A stretch of DNA of 64,000 bases from JAVBJN01 sp031546985 (GTDB lineage Bacteria; Bacteroidota; Bacteroidia; Chitinophagales; Chitinophagaceae). Of the stretch, positions 1 to 7,329 are shown one piece after another (position 1 is the first letter of the stretch; every line of letters begins with the position of its first letter). The notes under the pieces were generated by a model, which worked only from the letters and a program-made list of their open reading frames with translations, was not told where the DNA came from and did no database searches. Position numbers and translations under genes: made by a program. The stretch spans positions 1-64,000 of the forward strand of contig JAVBJN010000020.1 in assembly GCA_031546985.1 (NCBI GenBank), given 5' to 3'.

Positions 1-3000
1 AAGCATCGTACATAGCGGCCAATACCTCTGCCGCTACCTTTTCTTTTTTGCTACCGGCAATAGTCACCGTCCAGGTTTCTTTAGCACCTGGCAGTACCTT
101 ATTGCGATAAGTACCTATGGTCACGGTCAGGTCTTTATTGCTCCAGGGCACCCGAACAGTGTGCGATTGGGTGTAAATACGGTTGTTCCAAACCCGCAGC
201 GCCTGCACATTTACATCGCCACGGTCGGCCTCGGCCACATTCATTGCAATAGATGCTGCCCCACCCTTTAAGTGGTAAATTTCTTGTGTGGTACTTTCAG
301 GATGTTGCACTACCGCAAGCAAATGGCTGCTGCTTCCGGCACCGGCCAGCTTAACTTCTGCACGGGAGCCGGGCTCGTAAGCCTTGTCTGACGCCATCAG
401 CATAATGGCTTCTGATGCAGGCAAGTCTCCGGTTTTGCTATTGTACACCCAAAAGGTTTTCATTTGTTTTACTTCCGCACCAAAAGTGTCTTTTGTGGTA
501 AGCTCCAGCACATACCAACCGGCTTTAAGATTAGCGAGCAGGGGTTCTTCGGTTGGTGTGGCATCCACATTCAGGTCTTTGGTTAACACTGCTGCGCCAC
601 GCGTCCAGCTCAATGGCTCGGCCTCTTCTTTGTATTCATCCGTTGGGAAATCTTTGCGGAAGGTGGCTTCATCTATGATATACTGGTCGGGCGCATCCCA
701 ATACCGTTTTTTAATAGGGTAAGCCGGACTGTTGAGCGCAAATACCGTGGCCTTAACCTTGGCCGCCACAGGGGTACCAGCCAGGTTTTTAGCAGAAACA
801 AATACGGGAGTCAATGCTGCCGCATCGTTCTGTTCATTCACCGTAGCATCGAGCGTCATAGCGGTGTACCCGGCAGAAACTGATGTGGTTTGCTCGTGCG
901 TTTCGCCATTAATATCGGTTACAGTTGCCGTTACGTTATAATCGAATACCGGTTGCGTTTTAGGATCTACCGAAGCATCGGGCACCAGTTCAAAAGGTAT
1001 GGTAAAACTGCCATCGGCAGCGGTTTGCAAACTGCCTTGCGCTATTTCTTTATCGGGTGCCGAAGGGCGGCCCCAGCGCCAGAAACACCAGAAAAAGGGC
1101 CAGCGGGCACTGCGGGTTACACGATAGGTTACTTTAGCACCATCCAACGCATTGCCGGCATAAGCCATGGCTTTTCCTTTTACCGAAACAGATCTGCCCA
1201 ATTTATAAGTGGCGGTCTGCGGCTCATAGGTTACTTCAAACTTAGGGCGTTTGTACTCTTCTACCGAAATATAAACACTGCCATATTCTGTAGACAAGGT
1301 ATAACCTCCGGTAGCCAGACCCGTAGGAATAGCAAAACTTCCGGTTATAGAACCATACGGGTTGGTCTGTAGCGTTTTGGCTTCAATTAACTGACCGTTG
1401 GGGTCTGTAAAGGTCACTTTCAGGTCTTTGTGCTGCACCACCTGGTTGTCGCGTCCCTTTTGTTTTTGTTGCAGCAACAATGCTTTATAAAACACCGTTT
1501 GTCCGGGCCGGTAAATAGAACGGTCGGTAAACACATAGCTGCGCAGGGGTTCGTTAGTATTTTCTTCACCGTAATACCCAATGTACTGGCGATCGTTCAA
1601 ATCCAGTTTATCATTTCCTTTTTGTATTACTACCGATACATCACCTTCATTACGGTTCATTGGTTCTGTAATAAAATGCCCTTCGGCATCTGTGGTTTGC
1701 GTATACCGCTTTGTCACTTCCATTTTCCGGCTTGTGGTGCTCCACTTGTTGAGCGCAAACAATACTTCGGCCTGTGCCACAGGGTGCCCGTCGTTGCGGT
1801 CCAGCACATAACCTTCCATTTTACCGGTTTTATTCTCGAGCCTTACCATGCTCAGGTCAGATACGTTAAACGAAACATAGGCCAGCGGGTGCTGTGCTTC
1901 ATCCATCTTTTCATTGCCACAAATCAGCAAGGCGTATTCGCCACCGGGTAAACCCTCTGTCTTAAACTCGAGCCGGTGTTGTTTCAGATCTGCCGTAGCC
2001 GGGCACGGAATGCTCCAGCTTTTAACCGCAGGTTTGCTGCGCAGAACTTGTGCCCACGAATCACTTTTGTTTTGAGCAGTAGCCAATTCTTCGCGGGTTA
2101 CTTTTACCACCCGGATATACACATTGGATATATTGCTGTATTGCAGCGAAGAAAGAAAAGGCTTGCCAACCGGCACCACATTTTCGGTCTGCACCAGTAA
2201 TGACGGCCGCTCCAATGTCATTTTCAGGTTAAAAGCCAGCGCAGCAGCTTCTGTGTTTTTAAATCCGGAGATGATGGTGCCCAGTATAGCCGCGGCTTCT
2301 GCCGGGTTGCCTTCGTTGGCTGTGGGCATATTTCTACCACCACGTTTATATCCGTAGCCCCCGTTCTGGTCGCCAGCCAGCAACTCTGCATAGCGGTACA
2401 GGGCCAGTGCGCCTCCTGCATCTTTCGGATGCTGGTCGTACAAGGCTTTTAACGCTTTCATATACACCTCGCGCTTATCGGGCGCTGTGCTTTGGTTGTA
2501 TACATACTGCAAGCGCATTACATCGGCATCGAGCAAGGCGGCAGTATTATTGTCTTTTACACGAAAGCGCAGCCATTCCTGCAACGATTGCAGCAACAAC
2601 CATTTATAGCTGGCAGAATCGGGGGTGGTAAAAGTGTGTGTTACAAACGACTGTACGGGCGCAAAAGCTGCATTATCGGTGAGCACAAACTCGGCCACGG
2701 GTTGCCGGTTAGGGTCGGATGTGTTAAAATGGTCTACCACCCTGGCCATAAGCAGGTCATACATATACGGCCGGAGCCCGGCTGTGTTTTTACCCTTTAC
2801 AACAATGGGAGCATAGGCTTCTGCCTTTGTGCTTTGCAGCACTTCTTTGTCTTTTACAGACGCCAGATATAGGCTGGTTACCTTATCGGTAAAATGGTGG
2901 GTATCCCAGGTGGTAAAATCGGCAGAGGCATCACCGGCTACCGCCGTGCGGTCCATAATCTCCCACTGGTGATTGGAGTAGTAATTCCAGTATTGCTCTG

Positions 3001-3331
3001 CCAGCAAGCTGCTGTAGATAGCCTTTTCTACCGCGTTTTTACTTTGCGCCAGTTGCTGCTCCAGGTCGTTAATTTCTTTTACCAACGCGTTCTCTGCATA
3101 CGATTGCAACGAGTTTTTATAGATAAAGGCCTTGATCTGCTCTGCGGTTTTACCTTCTTTGGCGGCACGCGCATACGCTTCTTCGGCAAGCGTAATGGCC
3201 TGCTTCAGATCCTTATTCCGTAAAGCCTCTACCTTTTTCCAGGTAGCATCGTAATAGTTAACCGGCATTTTCTGTGCATTTACAGCCACTGTTATACCCA
3301 ACAGGGCAGTGAAACAAATTTTTCTAAACAT
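1..3331 (-). CDS. alpha-2-macroglobulin family protein (partial, C-terminus outside window)
   Basis: The reading frame is open from an ATG at 3331 down to the left edge, giving about 1110 codons. It begins with a signal peptide (MFRKICFTALL...VNAQ). Motifs typical of bacterial alpha-2-macroglobulins are visible: YRPGQTVFYKALL (MG2 domain), SDKAYEPGSRAEVKL, and EVLAAMYDA at the very edge. These large periplasmic or lipid-anchored proteins are thought to trap foreign proteases. The full Bacteroidota form is usually near 1900-2000 residues, so roughly 800-900 residues, including the region where a thioester would lie if present, are beyond the window. The gene is divergent from the lipoprotein gene at 3451. 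Family assignment is firm; the trapping role is inferred from family knowledge. Confidence 0.92.
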   Translation of the reverse strand, partial: MFRKICFTALLGITVAVNAQKMPVNYYDATWKKVEALRNKDLKQAITLAEEAYARAAKEGKTAEQIKAFIYKNSLQSYAENALVKEINDLEQQLAQSKNAVEKAIYSSLLAEQYWNYYSNHQWEIMDRTAVAGDASADFTTWDTHHFTDKVTSLYLASVKDKEVLQSTKAEAYAPIVVKGKNTAGLRPYMYDLLMARVVDHFNTSDPNRQPVAEFVLTDNAAFAPVQSFVTHTFTTPDSASYKWLLLQSLQEWLRFRVKDNNTAALLDADVMRLQYVYNQSTAPDKREVYMKALKALYDQHPKDAGGALALYRYAELLAGDQNGGYGYKRGGRNMPTANEGNPAEAAAILGTIISGFKNTEAAALAFNLKMTLERPSLLVQTENVVPVGKPFLSSLQYSNISNVYIRVVKVTREELATAQNKSDSWAQVLRSKPAVKSWSIPCPATADLKQHRLEFKTEGLPGGEYALLICGNEKMDEAQHPLAYVSFNVSDLSMVRLENKTGKMEGYVLDRNDGHPVAQAEVLFALNKWSTTSRKMEVTKRYTQTTDAEGHFITEPMNRNEGDVSVVIQKGNDKLDLNDRQYIGYYGEENTNEPLRSYVFTDRSIYRPGQTVFYKALLLQQKQKGRDNQVVQHKDLKVTFTDPNGQLIEAKTLQTNPYGSITGSFAIPTGLATGGYTLSTEYGSVYISVEEYKRPKFEVTYEPQTATYKLGRSVSVKGKAMAYAGNALDGAKVTYRVTRSARWPFFWCFWRWGRPSAPDKEIAQGSLQTAADGSFTIPFELVPDASVDPKTQPVFDYNVTATVTDINGETHEQTTSVSAGYTAMTLDATVNEQNDAAALTPVFVSAKNLAGTPVAAKVKATVFALNSPAYPIKKRYWDAPDQYIIDEATFRKDFPTDEYKEEAEPLSWTRGAAVLTKDLNVDATPTEEPLLANLKAGWYVLELTTKDTFGAEVKQMKTFWVYNSKTGDLPASEAIMLMASDKAYEPGSRAEVKLAGAGSSSHLLAVVQHPESTTQEIYHLKGGAASIAMNVAEADRGDVNVQALRVWNNRIYTQSHTVRVPWSNKDLTVTIGTYRNKVLPGAKETWTVTIAGSKKEKVAAEVLAAMYDA

Positions 3332-3450
3332 ATCGGATTGGGATGCGTTATTCGAATACTAAGATGATGCCGCTTTAGGAGATTTCCATAAAACGGTTCC
3401 ATCATTTTACGCAAGTTCGTTTAATTTTAACAGATCAATACCAGGTCAAT

Positions 3451-4182
3451 ATGAAAACAGCATCGGGATTAGCCCTCCTAACGGCCTTCGCATTGCTGCA
3501 CCTTATGGCATGCCACAGCAGGCAAAAACAGCTTGCCGCTCCCGATGCCAGCCTCAATGGTCACTGGTTATCGCAACCGGGCTGGAGTACCATACAACAT
3601 GAGCAGAACCCGCATCCGGCACTGCCTTATGAAGGATTACTGGAACTGGCCATTGACCGCGACAGCGCTTTGTGGGTGAACAATGGATTTGAACAGGCGC
3701 ATTTAAAATTGGTTACTTATACGCCAGACAGTATTAAGGTGCTGGGCATGGCAGAAGATACCAGCTGGCTGGTGCGCAGAAACAATAAGTTATACCTCTG
3801 TTACAGCAATATTACCCATGTTTTTGAACAAGTAGATACCGCTGCCAGCACCCAATCGCGTATGGAATGGTATATGAACAACCAGTTCCTCGCAGGTACC
3901 TGGCATGATACGGCTACCAGCCAAAACATGTCGCTTAATGCGGATGGGAAAGTAACGGGGTCGGATTACGACCAATACCGGATATGCATTGGCGGCGATT
4001 GTTATTGCAATTATACAGAGCTGGTGGGCTTTACTGGCAAGGGCAAACCTGAATTACTACGATCTTGGGAGCGGAAAGGCGATACGTTGAAATTATACGA
4101 AGCCCTGCTTACTACCCTGCCCGATGAAAAACCTTGCTACAAACGGGGCAAGCTGGAAAAGATATACCTGCTCTGGCCATAA
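3451..4182 (+). CDS. hypothetical lipoprotein
   Basis: This 243-residue product starts with a lipoprotein signal (MKTASGLALLTAFALLHLMAC, lipobox LMAC with Cys21), so it is probably exported and lipid-anchored. The rest is a soluble domain with several Trp residues (LNGHWLSQPGW, DTSWLVRR) and a Cys cluster IGGDCYCNY. Two segments of the form GxW-D (NGHWLSQPGW and AGTWHD) may be two lipocalin-like or repeat modules, but I do not recognise the family. It has its own 119-bp upstream region and no same-strand partner. Confidence 0.75.
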   Translation: MKTASGLALLTAFALLHLMACHSRQKQLAAPDASLNGHWLSQPGWSTIQHEQNPHPALPYEGLLELAIDRDSALWVNNGFEQAHLKLVTYTPDSIKVLGMAEDTSWLVRRNNKLYLCYSNITHVFEQVDTAASTQSRMEWYMNNQFLAGTWHDTATSQNMSLNADGKVTGSDYDQYRICIGGDCYCNYTELVGFTGKGKPELLRSWERKGDTLKLYEALLTTLPDEKPCYKRGKLEKIYLLWP

Positions 4183-4345
4183 GGGATAGAAACCTATTGG
4201 CATACCTGCCCCTTATCCGGTGGCGCAGACACATGGGGCAACAGTTCTCCATAGAGATCCTGCTTCCCATGTGGGTACACCTGCTTCATATCATCAATCA
4301 GTGACGCCAACTATAGCGTTAACCGCTACCCGATATTCGCCTTCT

Positions 4346-4414
4346 GTTACTTTTTTTGCGGAAAAAAAGTAACGCAAAAAAGCCGCCCGAAAACGGATAC
4401 GCCACGTTTTCGGG
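4346..4414. repeat. two adjacent perfect inverted repeats
   Basis: The first hairpin is GTTACTTTTTTT (4346-4357), loop GCGG, then the perfect complement ending GTAAC at 4373 (12-bp stem). The second has arms CCCGAAAACG (4386-4395) and CGTTTTCGGG (4405-4414) around a 9-base loop. The 13-base word GTTACTTTTTTTG recurs at 59193-59205 without the second arm. The unit resembles an intergenic repeat, but copy number in the genome cannot be judged from this window. Confidence 0.7.
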
Positions 4415-4480
4415 TAGGTACCTTGATTCTACAGTTGCATACGGAGACTTCAGCTTAGCACCCCCGGAAACGTAATAAAA

Positions 4481-4513
4481 CAAAAACTCCGCCCTTGAGA
4501 GGCGGAGTTTTTT
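4481..4513 (-). terminator. intrinsic terminator of sucD
   Basis: Arms ACTCCGCC and GGCGGAGT flank a 7-base loop, with A-runs on one side and T-runs on the other, so it can work in both directions. It lies 20 bases past the sucD stop codon. Confidence 0.85.
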
Positions 4514-4533
4514 ATGAGGTATGCTATAGCTTA

Positions 4534-5421
4534 TTAAGCAGTAGCACCGGCTTTGCTCATTACAGCGGCCATAGTCTTTCCGATATCGGCAGGACTATCT
4601 ACTACGCTGATACCGCACTCTGCCATAATTTTCATTTTAGCAGCAGCAGTGTCATCAGCACCACCGATGATGGCACCTGCGTGACCCATACGGCGGCCCG
4701 GAGGCGCTGTTTGGCCAGCGATGAAACCAACAACCGGTTTAGTACCGTGTGCCTGAATCCATTTAGCAGCTTCTGCTTCGAGGCTACCACCGATTTCACC
4801 AATCATGATGATACCATCGGTTTCCGGATCGTTCATCAGCAGCTCTACCGCTTCTTTGGTAGTAGTACCAATGATTGGGTCGCCACCAATACCGATTGCG
4901 GTAGAGATACCCAGACCAGCTTTTACTACCTGATCAGCAGCTTCGTAAGTCAGGGTACCTGATTTAGAAACGATACCGATACGGCCTGCTTTGAAGATAA
5001 AGCCTGGCATGATACCTACTTTAGCTTCGCCGGCGGTGATTACACCTGGGCAGTTAGGACCAATCAGACGGCAATCATGACCAGCGATGTACGCTTTGGC
5101 TTTGATCATATCCTGTACAGGAATACCTTCTGTGATACAGATGATTACTTTGATACCTGCGTCAGCAGCTTCCATGATCGCATCAGCAGCAAATGCCGGT
5201 GGTACGAAAATAATGGAAACGTCTGCTCCTGCTTTCTTTACTGCATCTTCTACAGTATTAAAAACCGGACGGTCCAGGTGAGTGGAACCACCTTTACCCG
5301 GAGTAACGCCACCAACTACGTTGGTACCGTATTCTATCATTTGAGAGGCGTGGAAAGTACCTTCGGTACCTGTAAAGCCCTGAACGATTACTTTGCTGTC
5401 TTTACCTACTAAAACACCCAT
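4534..5421 (-). CDS. sucD: succinate--CoA ligase (ADP-forming) subunit alpha
   Basis: This 295-residue protein is full length for the SucD family. It forms the alpha subunit of the TCA-cycle enzyme that interconverts succinyl-CoA and succinate with nucleotide triphosphate formation. The CoA-binding N-terminus has QGFTGTEGTFH (about 14-24), followed by GPNCPG (121-126) and the active-site histidine segment MGHAGAIIGG, with phospho-His247. The beta subunit gene sucC is not in the window, so the two subunits are encoded apart. The gene has its own promoter (5462-5492) and terminator. Confidence 0.97.
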   Translation of the reverse strand: MGVLVGKDSKVIVQGFTGTEGTFHASQMIEYGTNVVGGVTPGKGGSTHLDRPVFNTVEDAVKKAGADVSIIFVPPAFAADAIMEAADAGIKVIICITEGIPVQDMIKAKAYIAGHDCRLIGPNCPGVITAGEAKVGIMPGFIFKAGRIGIVSKSGTLTYEAADQVVKAGLGISTAIGIGGDPIIGTTTKEAVELLMNDPETDGIIMIGEIGGSLEAEAAKWIQAHGTKPVVGFIAGQTAPPGRRMGHAGAIIGGADDTAAAKMKIMAECGISVVDSPADIGKTMAAVMSKAGATA

Positions 5422-5461
5422 GGATGTATGTATTTAATATAGTGTTATAAAAAGTCGGTGG

Positions 5462-5492
5462 CAAAAATAAGGGAATTTGCCCCAAAAGCAAA
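5462..5492 (-). promoter_or_regulatory. Bacteroidota-type promoter of sucD
   Basis: On the minus strand there is TTTG (5492-5489), a 19-base spacer and TATTTTTG (5469-5462), matching the -33 TTTG / -7 TAnnTTTG consensus. It is about 40 bases upstream of the sucD ATG. Confidence 0.65.
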
Positions 5493-5667
5493 CTACAATA
5501 TCGGGAACAACCGCTCCCGACCTTATCTTTTGGGGTTGAAACGCCCCCTTGCCCCGAAACTGGCTCTGTTGTAGGGCGTATTACATATGAATACGATCCA
5601 TATAACGAAATGGACGGATAAAGGGTTAAGAATTAATATAATCTTTACATGAGGTCTCTTCTCCCAT

Positions 5668-5718
5668 AACCTGGCAGGTGCGCAGCCCCCGCAGTGGCAG
5701 GACAAGCTCTGACAGGTT
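5668..5718. repeat. CCTGnCAGG-type inverted repeat
   Basis: Arms AACCTGGCAG (5668-5677) and CTGACAGGTT (5709-5718) pair except for one position. Related words occur at 33873, 41578 and 47050. It may form the 3' end structure of the mlaF transcript, although there is no clear T-run. Confidence 0.45.
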
Positions 5719-5773
5719 AAGCGATGCTTTAACCACCCGAAAATCAGCGATCATCACATCAGACATCGACGTC

Positions 5774-6559
5774 TTATTCTCCCGTTTTGCGTTGCTGCAT
5801 TTCCATCATGCGCATTTCTTTGGCATCGCGCAAAAAGTCGGAGGCAAAAATGAAATCGTTGAGTTTTTCATCTTTGCTGTAAATAATATCCTTATTGCTG
5901 CCTTCCCATTGTTTGTATCCCTGGTACATGTACACAATATGGTCGCCGCTTTCCATTACGGTATTCATATCGTGGGTGTTTACCACCGTGGTTATGTTAT
6001 ACTCTTCGGTAATTTCCTTAATGAGCTTATCAATCACCAGTGAGGTTTGCGGATCGAGGCCCGAGTTGGGCTCATCGCAAAACAGGTATTTGGGGTTAAG
6101 CACAATGGCGCGGGCCAGCGCTACCCGTTTTTTCATACCACCCGAAATTTCGGAAGGGAATTTTTTATTGGCGTCTTTCAGGTTTACACGATCCAGCACC
6201 TCATTTACACGGGCTACTTTTTCGCGGTACCGCATTTTAGAAAACATTTCGAGCGGGAACATTACGTTCTGCTCTACCGTTTTACTGTCAAAAAGGGCCG
6301 AACCCTGAAACAGCATACCAATCTGTGTGCGTATCTCTTTGCGCTCCTGCTCCGACATGGCCCAAAAATCCTGGCCATTGTACAGGATCTGACCGCTATC
6401 TACCTTCAGCAGGCCTACCATGCACTTTTGCAATACTGTTTTACCACTACCGCTGGAGCCAATAATAAGGTTGGTCTTACCCGCTTCCATCTGGCACGAT
6501 ATATCGTGCAGTACCGTTTTATCGCCGAATGACTTTTTTACATTTTTTGCTTCAATCAT
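5774..6559 (-). CDS. ABC transporter ATP-binding protein, MlaF type
   Basis: A 261-residue ABC ATPase. Walker A GSSGSGKT is at 34-41, the Q-loop near Q85, the signature SGGMKKR at 139-145 and Walker B/D-loop CDEPNSGLDP at 161-170. The SGGMKKR signature and the close MlaE-type permease gene point to the lipid-transport (Mla) class, which moves phospholipids between the membranes. It follows the permease by 18 bases and is the last gene of a maeB-permease-ATPase run. No MCE-domain substrate protein is adjacent. Confidence 0.9.
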   Translation of the reverse strand: MIEAKNVKKSFGDKTVLHDISCQMEAGKTNLIIGSSGSGKTVLQKCMVGLLKVDSGQILYNGQDFWAMSEQERKEIRTQIGMLFQGSALFDSKTVEQNVMFPLEMFSKMRYREKVARVNEVLDRVNLKDANKKFPSEISGGMKKRVALARAIVLNPKYLFCDEPNSGLDPQTSLVIDKLIKEITEEYNITTVVNTHDMNTVMESGDHIVYMYQGYKQWEGSNKDIIYSKDEKLNDFIFASDFLRDAKEMRMMEMQQRKTGE

Positions 6560-6577
6560 ACCTCTGCAGGTTTAAGG

Positions 6578-7324
6578 TTACAGGAATACTGCAGCCAGAC
6601 CATAGTCGGCAAACAGGATAAGAATACAGCTTACCACCACCGAAGTAGTAGAGGCCTTACCAATCTCAAGCGCACCACCTTTTACATTGTAACCGAAATA
6701 TGCGGAAATACTGGAAATAATAAAGGCAAATGAGAAAGCCTTGATTACCGCAAAGTATACGTTAAACGGTATAAAAGATTGCAGCAAACCTTGTTTGAAC
6801 TGCTCTGGGCTAAGGATGCCGGAAATACTGCCAGCCATATAACCACCGCCGATAGCGAGAAAGCAAGACAGGATAACGAGGCATGGAATCATGATGATAG
6901 CACCGAGTATTTTAGGCATAATGAGGTATGCTTTGGTATTGATGCCCATAATTTCCAGGGCGTCGATCTGCTCACTCACACGCATATTGCCCAGCTCAGA
7001 AGCAATTTTGGAACCTACTACACCCGCCAGCACAATACAAACTACCGTGGGCGAAAGCTCCAGGATGGTAGAGTCGCGCACGATCTGGGCAATTACAGGC
7101 TTGGGAATAATGGGGCTTACCAGCTGGTAAGCGGTTTGCACCGTGGTTACCGCACCCAGGAAGGTAGAGATAATGAGCACAATACCCAGAGATCCAATAC
7201 CAATATCGTTACACTGGTGCATAAATTCTTTCCAGTACACCCTCCAGTTTTCGGGCTTGGAGAACATACCGCCCAGCATGATAAGGTAGCGTCCGAAATG
7301 CTCCAGGAATTTTTTGGTTAACAT
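6578..7324 (-). CDS. MlaE/YrbE family ABC transporter permease
   Basis: A 248-residue inner-membrane permease with several hydrophobic segments. The core around residues 85-125 (PVIAQIVRDSTILELSP, then VGSKIASELGNMRVSEQ) is the hallmark of MlaE permeases, including the conserved ELGxMxVxEQIDAL region. It should pair with the MlaF-type ATPase just downstream. Its start lies 5 bases after the maeB stop codon, indicating a shared transcript. Confidence 0.93.
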   Translation of the reverse strand: MLTKKFLEHFGRYLIMLGGMFSKPENWRVYWKEFMHQCNDIGIGSLGIVLIISTFLGAVTTVQTAYQLVSPIIPKPVIAQIVRDSTILELSPTVVCIVLAGVVGSKIASELGNMRVSEQIDALEIMGINTKAYLIMPKILGAIIMIPCLVILSCFLAIGGGYMAGSISGILSPEQFKQGLLQSFIPFNVYFAVIKAFSFAFIISSISAYFGYNVKGGALEIGKASTTSVVVSCILILFADYGLAAVFL

Positions 7325-7329
7325 GTTTT

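Larger units (their letters stand above)
4183..4533. other. gene-free stretch with hairpins and a terminator
   Basis: These 351 bases between the lipoprotein gene and sucD hold no convincing gene. They contain two adjacent perfect inverted repeats (4346-4373 and 4386-4414) and the sucD terminator (4481-4513), each listed separately. Short ORFs here have no recognisable product. Confidence 0.6.
5422..5773. other. gene-free stretch upstream of sucD
   Basis: These 352 bases between mlaF and sucD contain the sucD promoter and, at 5668-5718, an imperfect inverted repeat (AACCTGGCAG and CTGACAGGTT, about 30 bases apart). A 60-codon minus-strand ORF at 5523-5705 has no recognisable features. An MCE-domain MlaD gene, often found beside mlaE/mlaF, is not here. 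Confidence 0.55.

Noticed and set aside
5523..5705. A 60-codon minus-strand ORF in the mlaF-sucD gap
   Set aside because: Composition is odd (Cys-rich start, hydrophobic middle) and there is no promoter or family match; it overlaps the inverted repeat.
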